This document shows positions 28,396 to 37,437 of a stretch of DNA of 64,000 bases, in pieces. The stretch comes from Flavobacteriia bacterium (lineage in GTDB: Bacteria > Bacteroidota > Bacteroidia > Flavobacteriales_D > Crocinitomicaceae). The number at the start of each line of letters is the position of its first letter. Position 1 is the stretch's first letter. A program made the translations under genes and the position numbers. The DNA lies in assembly GCA_026391005.1 (NCBI GenBank), contig JAPLEV010000048.1:1-64000 (forward strand). The letters are read 5' to 3'. The notes below the pieces were generated by a model. The model saw only the letters and a list, made by a program, of their open reading frames with translations, ran no database searches and was not told the DNA's origin.

Positions 28396-29535
28396 CTAAA
28401 ATGATTCTGCTACCACAAAATAAAAATGCCCCCCCTCTTTACCATAACCATAGTCTAGTCGTATATTCAAGCGTTCAGAAGGATTCACTACAAACCGAAG
28501 ACCTGCGCCAATGGAGTACTTTAAATTTTTCAAAGAAAGGTTGGAAGAAGGACCAAAAACATCGCCAGCTCCGGCGAAAGCAACCCCACCAAAACGCCAA
28601 ATTAAAGGAAATCTATACTCCAATTGAGTTCCCATAAAGTGTTGGTCGCGAAACCTGTTTTTGGCATAGCCACGCAATATATCGTCGTTTCCAAGAGTAG
28701 GTAAATCTAAAAAAGGAACGTCACCAAAAGTAAAGCGCGTTTTGGTTTGCCAAGCTAAAATATGCTTGCTTTTCAATCTCCAATAGTGCTGATATGTACC
28801 ATTGACGACCATAAATCGGAAAGTACTACCGAGCTGAGGCAGAAAAAAATAGGTAGAAAGTTCTGCAAGCCGACCTTTGTATGCATTAATGACATTGTCT
28901 CTTGTGTCTAAGACCCCAACCAAACCAATAGCAGATCCTACTGAGCCACGATTGCCTAATACGCTACCGTTTTCCAAATCACCTCCAGGTTCAAGCTGGA
29001 AATTGAATTCGTATTCAAATTCATAATCAAATCCTAAAAATAATCCTGGTTTTATTTTTTTAAGCTGAAGAGACCTCAAAACCAATAAATCATAGCTATA
29101 TTTTTCGACTTGCGACAAAGAGGTCTGATTTCCAATACCATAAAATTTATCCGGGAAATTTCGGAAGCGTATATCCCCTTTAAATAAATAATTTTCATTC
29201 GCTGTAAAAACATTCCAATTTGACGATATATCTAATTGACGATTTTGCGTGTAATCGGCTAAAAATTGCACATTAGACATCCTAGTTTCAACTTGGCCTT
29301 CGGACTTAGGCTGACTTTTAAAATAATAAACGCCAGCAGCACCAGCAGCCCAACGCGTATCTGGTGTATAATATAGAAGGGGAAGAACGAACACCCCTTT
29401 ACTTTCCTTGGCAATGGTATCACTTAATGGAGAAAAACCGAATACCTTACGTTTCTTTACACCTACTTCATCCGTTTGAGCTTGCAGCAAAAAAGGAATG
29501 AAGCAAAATGAAATAAACACTAATTTTAATACCAT
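28396..29535 (-). CDS. Omp85/BamA-type outer-membrane barrel protein
   Basis: 379 residues. Signal peptide (about 1-19), short linker, then a surface-antigen D15-like barrel: alternating strands, the LRGY motif (in DDILRGYAKNRF) that marks strand lid-lock loops of Omp85 proteins, and a final aromatic residue. No POTRA domain is visible, so it resembles the barrel-only patatin- or phosphatase-associated members. It may translocate or insert lipids or proteins, but no substrate is indicated. The downstream peptidase-tail fragment and the upstream peptidase flank it. The ATG lies 4 nt after a -7 box. Confidence 0.8.
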   Translation of the reverse strand: MVLKLVFISFCFIPFLLQAQTDEVGVKKRKVFGFSPLSDTIAKESKGVFVLPLLYYTPDTRWAAGAAGVYYFKSQPKSEGQVETRMSNVQFLADYTQNRQLDISSNWNVFTANENYLFKGDIRFRNFPDKFYGIGNQTSLSQVEKYSYDLLVLRSLQLKKIKPGLFLGFDYEFEYEFNFQLEPGGDLENGSVLGNRGSVGSAIGLVGVLDTRDNVINAYKGRLAELSTYFFLPQLGSTFRFMVVNGTYQHYWRLKSKHILAWQTKTRFTFGDVPFLDLPTLGNDDILRGYAKNRFRDQHFMGTQLEYRFPLIWRFGGVAFAGAGDVFGPSSNLSLKNLKYSIGAGLRFVVNPSERLNIRLDYGYGKEGGHFYFVVAESF

Positions 29536-29539
29536 GCCC

Positions 29540-29547
29540 CAAAGTTA
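29540..29547 (-). promoter_or_regulatory. -7 box directly before the Omp85-type gene
   Basis: Minus-strand TAACTTTG, then GGGC, then ATG: a 4-nt gap that predicts a leaderless or near-leaderless transcript. No TTG box at the usual distance. Confidence 0.5.
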
Positions 29548-29652
29548 AAAAAAAGTGGGATATAGCTTTATTTGAGAGGCGACAGAATGCTTTTTGGGTA
29601 ACACTAAAAGAAATTCTTATTTTCGTAAGGCGAATTAACCAGCCTAAATAAA

Positions 29653-31797
29653 TTAATTCTTTTCAATAATATAGCTTAACACCTTTTCCATCAAATGAAC
29701 TCTGTCTTTTCCAATTACATTATGCTTGTGCAGTGGATAGGGAAAGAAATCCATTTGTATTCCTAAGTCCACAAATTTCTTAATTAAAGCATAATTATGT
29801 TGCATCAAAACTACATCATCTACCGTTCCATGAATGAGTAATAAATCACCTTTCAGGTTACCTGCATAAGTTAGAAGCGATGCTTTTTCATATCCTTTTT
29901 CATTCTCACTCGGACGATCCATATAGCGTTCGCCATACATTATTTCATAATACTTCCAATCCGTTACTGGGCCGCCTGCCACACCAACTTTAAATGTCCC
30001 GGGTTGGCGTAACATGAGTGAAGTAGTCATAAAGCCACCAAAAGACCAACCATGAACTGCCAAACGATTACTGTCTACATAAGGCAAGGACTTTAAAAAA
30101 GAAACCCCTGTCAATTGGTCCTGCATTTCTACTTCCCCTAACTGGCGATGTATTTGGGATTCAAAGGCGACGCCTCTTTCAGCAGAACCTCGATTGTCTA
30201 AGGTATAAACGATATACCCTTGTTCTGCCATCCAAAACATCCAGAGATTGGCACCATACAACCAGGAGTTGGTAACCATTTGGGCATGCGGCCCACCATA
30301 AACATAGACAAGAACCGGATACTTTTTAGTCGCATCGAAATTACTTGGTTTTATCATACGATAATGCAAGTTGGAACCGTCTTTTGCGGACAATACGCCA
30401 ATTTCAGCCTTTCCTATTTGTAATTCATTTAATTTTTCCGAACTAGCAACAAGTAATTTTGCCATTTTCCCATTACACGTCCATATTAATGCTTTATGCG
30501 GTGCAGTGCCACTGCTAAATGCATCATAAATGTACTTACCATCCGATGAGATAGCAATCGAGTGCGTTCCCTCTTCCTTTGTAATAAGTGCCGTTTTTCC
30601 TGTTTTCATGTCATAGGAATACGCCATGGTGTTTAATGGATTCTCCCCTGTAGCTGAATAATAAATTGTGTTACCATCTTTGCTAGCACTGATAATATTT
30701 TTGATAACAAATTTATTATTTGTCAATTGCTTGATTAATTTACCTGTCAAGTCATAATAATACAAGTTATTAAATCCATCTCTTTCAGAAATCCAAATAA
30801 AATTAGAAGACAAATCATTCGGAAAAAAAGCAGGATTTTCTGGTTCCGTCCAAGTGTTGCTTTGCTCTTCAAATAAAGTCCTAATAAAAGTCCCGGTATT
30901 TGCATCGTAGAGATTCAAGTGCATGTGATTTTGGCCACGATTGACTTCAGCAATTAACAAAAAATTATCGTCAGGTGTAAAACAAACATTTGTTAAATAA
31001 TCATCCACATCACCTCTTGGCGAAATATAAACAGTGGTGTTTTTGGAAATGTTAAAAATCCCAACTTTCGCTTGTTCCGACGCTTGCCCTGCCATCGGGT
31101 ATTTAATTGACATCAAAGAGCCGGGTGTATCATTGATATTTAAAAGTGGATAATCGTGGACTTTACTTTCATCTTTTTGATAAAAAGCGACTAATTTTCC
31201 ATTATGTGACCAAAAAATACCACCTGAAATACCGAACTCATTTCGAGCAATACTTTGACCCGAAACGATATTTTTGTCCGCATTACTCGTAATGGCAAGC
31301 GCTTCATTTGTCCCTTTCTTTATGTAAAGATTATTTTCTATGGTATACGCCATTTGCTGGGTGCCAGCATGAAAATCCATATTTTCAGCTCCATCATCTA
31401 AGCGAAATAGCTCTTTACCTGTTTTTAATTTTAGATCTAAATGATAATATTTCTGACCATCATTTAAATAACATTGAGATTCATCGATCCATTGTAAACC
31501 AGAGAAATAAGTCAATTCAGTGGAAAGGATTTTATTCACCTCAGCAATTGTCATCCAAGCCTCAGGCAGAATAGCAGAAGACGCTTCAGTTACACTAGAT
31601 TTATATAAGGTCTGCATGTTTTTACTCAGAAAGGAATAGGAACTAGAATTTGGTAACCATAGAAAAGATGTTATCCGATCTGGGCCATATGTTCTGTATT
31701 GTTGCATAACAGCATCCTTGAGCGTTAATTCTTTAGCTTGACCAAAACATAAGTTAGCGCTAACAAATAAGAATAAAATTGAAAAGTGAATTTTCAT
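29653..31797 (-). CDS. S9 family dipeptidyl peptidase IV-like protease
   Basis: 714 residues, full length. Signal peptide (1-19), N-terminal DPP4 beta-propeller (about 40-470), C-terminal catalytic domain with nucleophile HGWSFGG, acid in HGTVDD, and His in PLHKHNV. Such exported enzymes remove X-Pro or X-Ala dipeptides from peptides in the periplasm. It starts 3 nt after the DUF2461 stop, so both share a transcript. Its last 101 bases are duplicated at 28265-28365. Confidence 0.93.
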   Translation of the reverse strand: MKIHFSILFLFVSANLCFGQAKELTLKDAVMQQYRTYGPDRITSFLWLPNSSSYSFLSKNMQTLYKSSVTEASSAILPEAWMTIAEVNKILSTELTYFSGLQWIDESQCYLNDGQKYYHLDLKLKTGKELFRLDDGAENMDFHAGTQQMAYTIENNLYIKKGTNEALAITSNADKNIVSGQSIARNEFGISGGIFWSHNGKLVAFYQKDESKVHDYPLLNINDTPGSLMSIKYPMAGQASEQAKVGIFNISKNTTVYISPRGDVDDYLTNVCFTPDDNFLLIAEVNRGQNHMHLNLYDANTGTFIRTLFEEQSNTWTEPENPAFFPNDLSSNFIWISERDGFNNLYYYDLTGKLIKQLTNNKFVIKNIISASKDGNTIYYSATGENPLNTMAYSYDMKTGKTALITKEEGTHSIAISSDGKYIYDAFSSGTAPHKALIWTCNGKMAKLLVASSEKLNELQIGKAEIGVLSAKDGSNLHYRMIKPSNFDATKKYPVLVYVYGGPHAQMVTNSWLYGANLWMFWMAEQGYIVYTLDNRGSAERGVAFESQIHRQLGEVEMQDQLTGVSFLKSLPYVDSNRLAVHGWSFGGFMTTSLMLRQPGTFKVGVAGGPVTDWKYYEIMYGERYMDRPSENEKGYEKASLLTYAGNLKGDLLLIHGTVDDVVLMQHNYALIKKFVDLGIQMDFFPYPLHKHNVIGKDRVHLMEKVLSYIIEKN

Positions 31798-31800
31798 GAT

Positions 31801-32466
31801 TTATATAAATTGATTTAAAAATTGATTAATTGGTATCGCCACGTTATAGGCATGAATTAATTTCTTCAAGACATCATCGCTTAGGATCTCTTCAGCCGGA
31901 TATTCCACAAAAAAATACCATTGTTTGTTGTAAATTAAAGCTTGATCATTGGCCGCTTCTCTAAATTCAGAGGGAATAATTTTATTTTTCTCACCCCTTA
32001 TTTGACCGTACACTTTTTTAAATTCAGCATCCTCTAGTAAAGCAGTAAACTCTTTTAAGTTGGCCACTATTCCCGCTCGAACTGCATATAAATCTTCTTT
32101 TTCTATGGAATAAATTCCACCATAAAATCGAACATGCTCTGGTGTAAATTCGAAATAAATTCCATTGATAGCCTTTGATTTTTTGCCATTCGGTGAAATC
32201 ATGGCTGAACACATCGTTTTGTAAGGAATTTTATCCTTTGAAAAACGAATATCACGATTTATCCTAAACACACAATCTTTAGCAAGTAGATCCTTAAAAA
32301 GCGGGTCAGACTTAGCAATAGTGTCAATAGCCACTTGCGTAAAATCACGAAAGGGTACCTTTACATTCTTTTCATAACGAGGACGATTTAGGTCGAACCA
32401 TTCCTTATGATTATTTTGAGCTAGCTCCTGAAAAAAAAGCAAGTAATCCGAATTGAAGAAGGCCAT
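31801..32466 (-). CDS. DUF2461 family protein
   Basis: 221 residues, matching TIGR02453/DUF2461 length. Visible: NHKEWFDLNRPRYE near the N-terminus, FRINRDIRFSKDKIPYK, and FYGGIY. Cytosolic, no membrane segment. Molecular function is not established for the family. Its own -7 box is at 32483-32490, and it leads the DPP4-like gene. Confidence 0.92.
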   Translation of the reverse strand: MAFFNSDYLLFFQELAQNNHKEWFDLNRPRYEKNVKVPFRDFTQVAIDTIAKSDPLFKDLLAKDCVFRINRDIRFSKDKIPYKTMCSAMISPNGKKSKAINGIYFEFTPEHVRFYGGIYSIEKEDLYAVRAGIVANLKEFTALLEDAEFKKVYGQIRGEKNKIIPSEFREAANDQALIYNKQWYFFVEYPAEEILSDDVLKKLIHAYNVAIPINQFLNQFI

Positions 32467-32482
32467 AAATGCTATTTAAGAG

Positions 32483-32490
32483 CAAACTTA
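32483..32490 (-). promoter_or_regulatory. -7 box of the DUF2461-DPP4 unit
   Basis: Minus-strand TAAGTTTG (TAnnTTTG) ends 16 nt before the DUF2461 ATG. Confidence 0.5.
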
Positions 32491-32518
32491 CTAAAATAGC
32501 AGAAAAATAAAGCTTTAA

Positions 32519-32549
32519 TTTGCTTCAAAGAAATAAATGAGTATCTTTG
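32519..32549 (+). promoter_or_regulatory. rpsF operon promoter
   Basis: TTTG at 32519-32522, a 19-nt spacer, then TATCTTTG at 32542-32549: an almost ideal Bacteroidota promoter. The leader to the rpsF ATG is about 33 nt. Confidence 0.8.
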
Positions 32550-32586
32550 CACCCCTAAATTATTAACCAATTAATTGTTAAACGTT

Positions 32587-32937
32587 ATGAATTCTTACGA
32601 AACTGTTTTCATTTTAACTCCCGTTTTGTCTGATGATCAGGCAAAGGAAGCAGTGCAGAAATTCGAAAGCGAGATCAAGACCTTTGGGGGAAAGATCAAG
32701 CATTCCGAAAACTGGGGCTTGCGCAAGTTGGCGTACCCAATCCAGAAAAAATCGACCGGCTTCTACCATTTAGTAGAATTTGAAGCGGAAGGTACAGTGG
32801 TAGCAAATTACGAACTGATGATGAAGCGCGACGAAAGAGTCATGCGTTTTTTGACAGTGAGGATGGATGTTGACCATGTAACCTACGCTGAACGAAGAAG
32901 ATCTAAAGCTGGCCAATCAGCCACTGCACAATCATAG
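32587..32937 (+). CDS. rpsF: 30S ribosomal protein bS6
   Basis: 116 residues from the ATG at 32587, where the conserved [10 protein letters not shown] begins; a TTG 12 nt upstream is a less likely start. Conserved LRKLAYPI and FYHLVEF. Binds 16S rRNA with bS18 in the platform. First gene of the rpsF-rpsR-rplI operon. Confidence 0.97.
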   Translation: MNSYETVFILTPVLSDDQAKEAVQKFESEIKTFGGKIKHSENWGLRKLAYPIQKKSTGFYHLVEFEAEGTVVANYELMMKRDERVMRFLTVRMDVDHVTYAERRRSKAGQSATAQS

Positions 32938-32963
32938 TACTAACCCAGTAATAAAAAACTAAA

Positions 32964-33224
32964 ATGTCAAACGATATCCGTTACCTTACCCCGATTAATA
33001 TAGACATTAAGAAGGATAAATATTGCCGATTCAAAAAGAGCGGCATCAAGTTCATCGATTATAAGGACCCGAACTTTTTGTTGAAATTGATCAATGAACA
33101 AGGTAAAATCTTACCTCGTCGTATCACTGGAACTTCGCAGAAGTATCAAACAAGAGTGAACAAAGCGATTAAGCGCGCGCGTCACTTGGCCATTTTGCCA
33201 TATGTTGGTGACATGTTAAAATAA
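32964..33224 (+). CDS. rpsR: 30S ribosomal protein bS18
   Basis: 86 residues. Conserved [13 protein letters not shown] and the basic [13 protein letters not shown] segment. Forms a dimer with bS6 on 16S rRNA. Middle gene of the operon, 26 nt after rpsF. Confidence 0.97.
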   Translation: MSNDIRYLTPINIDIKKDKYCRFKKSGIKFIDYKDPNFLLKLINEQGKILPRRITGTSQKYQTRVNKAIKRARHLAILPYVGDMLK

Positions 33225-33253
33225 TTGATTGTAAACAAAAAATATTTTGAATC

Positions 33254-33700
33254 ATGGAAGTAATTCTAAAGAAAAATGTAGATAAACTTGGATACGCTAA
33301 CGATGTTGTTAGTGTAAAACCAGGATATGGCCGAAATTTTTTAATCCCACAAGGATATGCGGTTTTAGCCACAGCGAGTGCAAAAAAAGCACACGAAGAT
33401 ATGATGAAGCAAAAGTCTCACAAAGAGACCAAATTAGTAGCGGAAGCAGAAGTAATCGCAGCTAAAATTGCTGAATTAACAGTAACTATTTTAACAAAAG
33501 CTGGTGAGAACGGAAAAATATTCGGTTCAATCAATACAGTGCAGTTAGCTGAAGCATTGAAAAAAGAAGGTTTTGATATTGACCGTAAATCATTGAAAAT
33601 AAAAGATGAACCAATCAAAGAAATAGGATCTTATGAAGCAGAAGCGATTTTGTTCAAAGGTGTTAAACAAACCTTCAAATTTGAGGTAGTAAGCGAATAA
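33254..33700 (+). CDS. rplI: 50S ribosomal protein bL9
   Basis: 148 residues. N-domain with VKPGYGRNFLIPQGYA, the long connecting helix, and the C-domain with GKIFGSI. Binds 23S rRNA near the L1 stalk. Last gene of the operon, followed by a terminator. Confidence 0.97.
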   Translation: MEVILKKNVDKLGYANDVVSVKPGYGRNFLIPQGYAVLATASAKKAHEDMMKQKSHKETKLVAEAEVIAAKIAELTVTILTKAGENGKIFGSINTVQLAEALKKEGFDIDRKSLKIKDEPIKEIGSYEAEAILFKGVKQTFKFEVVSE

Positions 33701-33720
33701 GCTTTAAAAAATAATTATCA

Positions 33721-33751
33721 AGCCTCTCGAAATTTCGAGGGGCTTTTTTTA
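33721..33751 (+). terminator. rplI operon terminator
   Basis: 12-bp stem (AGCCTCTCGAAA with its complement, one G-T wobble) followed by seven T. Confidence 0.9.
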
Positions 33752-33761
33752 TGCTTAGAAA

Positions 33762-34382
33762 TTAGTTGAAATAGTGATCTACTTCATCCATTGCCCTGAC
33801 ACCAAAACTATCGTTATGCCATGCTTTTATAGCTTTCCCATTTTTCGAAAAAACAAAAGTGGGGAATTCACCTTGGGTAATCGTAAGCAATTCTTTTATT
33901 TGGACTCTTTCTATTGAGTTATTCGAAGAATTCATGGACACAAGGCCTAAATTATCCATTAATTTGACATACTTGATGCTATCATTAACAGCATGTCCCA
34001 TCACCCTTACTACTAAATTAATCCCATTGTTTTTGCGAAGCATGGCCTTAATGGTAGCTGTTGAAGAAACACAATATTTACAATTTGGCAAGACGTAAAC
34101 AGTAAACTGTTTTTTATCCGGAAATCGATTCTCACTTGAAACAGTATACCCGGAATTTGAAAAATCACCTTGATAAATAGGACAATAGACAAAATAAAGT
34201 AAGAATGGCAAAACGAGTATTGCCAAAGAAATAATGATCTTTAAAGGCTTTAAAAGTTTAAATTTCTTGTAAAAAATAACAGAAAAGGAAATTCCAATTA
34301 TTAGAAATAGAATATAAGGCAGCAACTTAGACAATGTCCAAGATAAGCCAAGGGAGGAAAAGAAAATTTCAATTGAATTCAT
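33762..34382 (-). CDS. Membrane protein with thioredoxin-like domain
   Basis: 206 residues from the ATG at 34382; a TTG three codons upstream is less likely. Two membrane helices (about 15-38 and 46-68), then a thioredoxin-like domain with the redox pair in PNCKYC (about 97-102) and a cis-Pro candidate in EFPTFVF. The topology puts the CxxC in the periplasm or on the outer face, so a disulfide or peroxide role is likely. The partner is not evident; a small lipoprotein gene is next upstream. Confidence 0.78.
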   Translation of the reverse strand: MNSIEIFFSSLGLSWTLSKLLPYILFLIIGISFSVIFYKKFKLLKPLKIIISLAILVLPFLLYFVYCPIYQGDFSNSGYTVSSENRFPDKKQFTVYVLPNCKYCVSSTATIKAMLRKNNGINLVVRVMGHAVNDSIKYVKLMDNLGLVSMNSSNNSIERVQIKELLTITQGEFPTFVFSKNGKAIKAWHNDSFGVRAMDEVDHYFN

Positions 34383-34388
34383 AGTAAA

Positions 34389-34412
34389 CAAAAAAAGGGG
34401 CTATCGCCCCTT
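34389..34412 (-). terminator. Terminator of the small lipoprotein gene
   Basis: On the minus strand AAGGGGC, loop GATA, GCCCCTT, followed by a T-run. It separates the lipoprotein gene from the thioredoxin-like gene. Confidence 0.85.
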
Positions 34413-34433
34413 AAAATTAACAATTCAATTGAT

Positions 34434-34646
34434 TTATTGAATTTCACAATCAACTGTAACTCCAAGTAATGATCCATCACCTTCATCACAAGAAACTTTT
34501 ACATCACTCTTTTTCCCATTGATGGTTGAAGAAGAAGACGTCGCATTGCCATTAGCATCGGTTGCAGTGCACTTACACGTATAATCTTTCACACATGAAG
34601 ACAAACTAACAACAGCAATTCCTACAAAAAATAATACTTTTTTCAT
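34434..34646 (-). CDS. Small exported lipoprotein
   Basis: 70 residues. Lipobox SLSSC (Cys about residue 18), then a 50-residue mature part with four further Cys (YTCKC, VSCDE, VDCEI) and a Ser/Thr/Asn-rich centre. The Cys pattern suggests two disulfides. Function unknown; it has its own terminator and is short but with good lipoprotein signals. Confidence 0.75.
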   Translation of the reverse strand: MKKVLFFVGIAVVSLSSCVKDYTCKCTATDANGNATSSSSTINGKKSDVKVSCDEGDGSLLGVTVDCEIQ

Positions 34647-34697
34647 AAATAAATAATTTTAATTCTTACAATAGTAAAAATAATTTTTGAATCGAAC

Positions 34698-35063
34698 TTA
34701 ATTACGATCCAAATTATCAAACATCTTCTGCTTTAATTTTTCTCGTTTATCCATTTCAATGATCGTTTCTATCTCATTGGTCACATAAATGGAATACCAT
34801 GCAATAGTTGCAGATGGAATTACATCCGTCATAGGAATTAGTTCTTCTATAAAAGTAAAGGCAGCCCAACTAAATTTTCTTTTAAAGAAAATATAAACCA
34901 ATGCAGCAGACAAAGGAGCTATAATAAGGTCAGTTGCTTCTGCCCATCCGGGAATTAAGTACGATAACATTCCTAATAAATCGATACCCAAGGCGATGAA
35001 CAATTTGAATTGTTTATCTTTTTCGAAACGAATCCTAAGGGCATTTTCCTTGGAATCAAGCAT
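34698..35063 (-). CDS. Small membrane protein, last gene of the phospholipid operon
   Basis: 121 residues from the ATG at 35063, which overlaps the acyltransferase stop by 8 nt; an earlier in-frame start (35096) would overlap it by 41 nt. Two membrane segments (about 23-40 and 44-60), then a charged C-terminus (EMDKREKLKQK). Function unknown; coupling to plsC suggests a link to lipid metabolism. Confidence 0.72.
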   Translation of the reverse strand: MLDSKENALRIRFEKDKQFKLFIALGIDLLGMLSYLIPGWAEATDLIIAPLSAALVYIFFKRKFSWAAFTFIEELIPMTDVIPSATIAWYSIYVTNEIETIIEMDKREKLKQKMFDNLDRN

Positions 35064-35721
35064 TTTCTTTTTTCTTGGGTTTGTATTGTTTGTCAAAATT
35101 ATCTTTTAGTTGGATAATCTGAGAATGCACCTCTTGCACAATGGATTCCACTTCTTTGTACTTCACCCAAGATGCTTCTCCAAAAGTAACATAAGCATCA
35201 AAAGGCACCAACAAACGCTCGCCTTTTGGCAATACTTTTCCTAGACCCGATATATAAACAGGAATATAAGGAATATGCGGATGCAAGGTGAGAAGTACTC
35301 CAATACCTTTGTGAAATTCCTGCATTTTTTCTGGTTCTCCGCGCGACCCTTCAGGAAATAAAATCAATGATTTTCCTTCTGACAGCGCCTTGCTCATCTG
35401 ATCAAGTGGTTTTTCACCCACCGCATCCTTTGATCGTTTTATAAGTATGGCGTTAATAAGAAACTTAGAAATACGCGCTTTAATACCAGACCCCCCGAAA
35501 TAGTCAGCAGCGGCGATTGGATGTGTATCCGGTAATTGCTTCCAATTAAGAGATGCCATTAATGCCATAGCATCTAAATGACTGTTGTGATTCCCCACCA
35601 AAATAAATTGCTTCTGCTCCTTTAAAACCCTTTTGTTGATGTATTTTACCCCAACGATTAATTTCAAAAAAAACCGCATGCATCCTAAATAAATGATGCG
35701 AAGGGTGAATTTTTTTATCAC
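35056..35721 (-). CDS. PlsC-like lysophospholipid acyltransferase
   Basis: 221 residues. Carries the acyltransferase motifs NHNSHLD (the HX4D catalytic pair) and FPEGSRG (motif III), with an N-terminal membrane-associated segment. The family esterifies lysophosphatidate or related acceptors. Four-nt overlap with the cdsA stop and 8-nt overlap with the next gene make it part of one operon with the CDP-alcohol transferase and cdsA. Acceptor not determined. Confidence 0.9.
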   Translation of the reverse strand: MIKKFTLRIIYLGCMRFFLKLIVGVKYINKRVLKEQKQFILVGNHNSHLDAMALMASLNWKQLPDTHPIAAADYFGGSGIKARISKFLINAILIKRSKDAVGEKPLDQMSKALSEGKSLILFPEGSRGEPEKMQEFHKGIGVLLTLHPHIPYIPVYISGLGKVLPKGERLLVPFDAYVTFGEASWVKYKEVESIVQEVHSQIIQLKDNFDKQYKPKKKENA

Positions 35722-36677
35722 GCGTAATGAAGGTTATAAACTAAATAGAAGAAGACCGGAGCGGTAATGGCTAATGAGTCCACACGATCCAAAATACCAC
35801 CATGGCCAGGAATGGCGCTACCGGTATCTTTGATCCCAATATCTCGCTTAACTGCCGATACAATGATGTCCCCAATAAAACCAGCAAATCCAACAATGGC
35901 GCCTACGAACCAAGACTCCATGGCTGTGAATGGCGTTAAAAACCTAAGGAAATAAGCCATAAAAATGGTGCTTACTAAGCCGCCTATAAAACCCTCCCAA
36001 GTCTTATTTGGACTTACTTTTTCAATGATTTTATGCCTTCCAAATAATTTCCCCCAAATAAATTGAAACACATCATTCATCTCAGTAAGAAATACAACGT
36101 AAAGGAGAAGACCTCTTCCACCGGCATTAAAATTTGGTATTTCAGGCAAAGACAAAAGGTAAGCTAAGTGACTGATTGAAAAAACAGTAAACATCAACTG
36201 GGTTGGTAAAATACTCATGGAACTTGAGATCCTAGTTGTATATCCTCTAATAACAAGTATAAAGGGAATCCAAATGAACATAAGGACAGGAATAAAAATG
36301 ATAAACAAATTAAACCAACCGATATATGCCAAATAATACTGTACTGGAATGGCCAAATAACACCAAATAATCACACCGCGATCTTCAACGCGCATGTTTG
36401 TACTAATACTGGCAAGTTCCCGCAAAGCAACAAAAGAAAGTAAGCCAAAAGCAATAAAAGAAATGATGGGGTGAACTACAGTAGCGGTAATGAAAATGGT
36501 AGCCATGATCCACCAAGAACGCGTTCTTCGCTTTAACTCCGTTGTTTGCTCGCCGGGGTATAATCTCCCTAAAATATAGAATATAACCGTTGACAGAATG
36601 AGTATGCCAATAATGACCCCAATGATAGAAAATACTTCCTTATGCTGTTCGAAACCAATTTGATCAAGGATATTCAT
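35718..36677 (-). CDS. cdsA: CdsA-type phosphatidate cytidylyltransferase
   Basis: 319 residues with about eight membrane helices. The C-terminal signature is clear: GDIIVSAVKRDIGIKDTG and PGHGGILDRVDS. Makes CDP-diacylglycerol from phosphatidate and CTP. Its start is 1 nt after the CDP-alcohol transferase stop and its end overlaps plsC. Since cells usually need one housekeeping cdsA, this may be a second copy dedicated to the neighbouring transferase; the rest of the genome is not visible. Confidence 0.93.
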   Translation of the reverse strand: MNILDQIGFEQHKEVFSIIGVIIGILILSTVIFYILGRLYPGEQTTELKRRTRSWWIMATIFITATVVHPIISFIAFGLLSFVALRELASISTNMRVEDRGVIIWCYLAIPVQYYLAYIGWFNLFIIFIPVLMFIWIPFILVIRGYTTRISSSMSILPTQLMFTVFSISHLAYLLSLPEIPNFNAGGRGLLLYVVFLTEMNDVFQFIWGKLFGRHKIIEKVSPNKTWEGFIGGLVSTIFMAYFLRFLTPFTAMESWFVGAIVGFAGFIGDIIVSAVKRDIGIKDTGSAIPGHGGILDRVDSLAITAPVFFYLVYNLHYA

Positions 36678-36678
36678 A

Positions 36679-37278
36679 TTATTCGAGCTTAATTGATTTT
36701 TTCATTCGAATAAAAGTACTCAGTAATAATAGAAGTACAACTATAACAAAAACATAATTCATTATCCACTTTTGTTCTGAAAAAATCGAGAGGAAGATAC
36801 AAGATAACCCAACAACCAAAGCCCTGTCACTTTTTCCCATTGGACCTTCATAACGCCGAACCCCACTAATCGCTTTACCCAAAATTCCAGCAAATTCGTT
36901 TAAAATGGATAACATTAAAAAAAATACTAATAAAAGGGGTTTAAGCATAAACAAAACCCCTAAAGGGTAGAACATCACAAAATCGGAAAACACATCGCCT
37001 ACCTCATTTAGAACTTCCCCTTTCTTGCTTTGCATTTGGTAATTTCGAGCCATCATGCCATCTAAGGCATTGAGCGCCATGCGCAACAGAAGAGCAATTG
37101 GCATAATTATCAAAGCCCAATATCCTGGAAAAATGAAAAGGTAAACACCCGTAGCCACTGAAAGCAAAATAGACAAAATGGTAATCATATTAGCTGTTAT
37201 TCCGAGCTTATACAAAAACCTGAGAATAGGCATCAATAAGGCCTGAAATTTTGGTTTTAAATGATATACTGAAATCAT
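36679..37278 (-). CDS. CDP-alcohol phosphatidyltransferase family protein, atypical motif
   Basis: 199 residues, about six membrane helices. The family motif Dx2DGx2ARx8Gx3Dx3D is recognised around LNALDGMMAR (residues 69-78) with G87 and D95, but the first and third Asp are Asn here (N70, N91). D73 and D95 remain. The canonical Asps bind the metals, so catalysis or metal use may differ. First gene of the operon with cdsA and plsC, a composition that resembles E. coli ynbABCD-type clusters (family knowledge, not checked). The alcohol substrate is unknown. Confidence 0.85.
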   Translation of the reverse strand: MISVYHLKPKFQALLMPILRFLYKLGITANMITILSILLSVATGVYLFIFPGYWALIIMPIALLLRMALNALDGMMARNYQMQSKKGEVLNEVGDVFSDFVMFYPLGVLFMLKPLLLVFFLMLSILNEFAGILGKAISGVRRYEGPMGKSDRALVVGLSCIFLSIFSEQKWIMNYVFVIVVLLLLLSTFIRMKKSIKLE

Positions 37279-37285
37279 AGCTCAT

Positions 37286-37293
37286 CAAATTTA
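37286..37293 (-). promoter_or_regulatory. -7 box of the phospholipid operon
   Basis: Minus-strand TAAATTTG (TAnnTTTG) ends 7 nt before the ATG at 37278, giving a leader of only a few bases. Confidence 0.5.
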
Positions 37294-37394
37294 ACTAAAT
37301 GAATCAAATAAACTATATTTTCTTTGACTTCAAAATAAACCATAGTCAAAATATTTTCTAAACATCTTGAATTAAATAAAAGAGATTTTAACAC

Positions 37395-37423
37395 TTGCTA
37401 ATAAGGACATATTTTTAACTTTG
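37395..37423 (+). promoter_or_regulatory. fabI promoter
   Basis: TTG at 37395-37397, an 18-nt spacer, TAACTTTG at 37416-37423. The -7 box ends 14 nt before the ATG. Confidence 0.7.
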
Positions 37424-37437
37424 TAAAAAAAGACATT

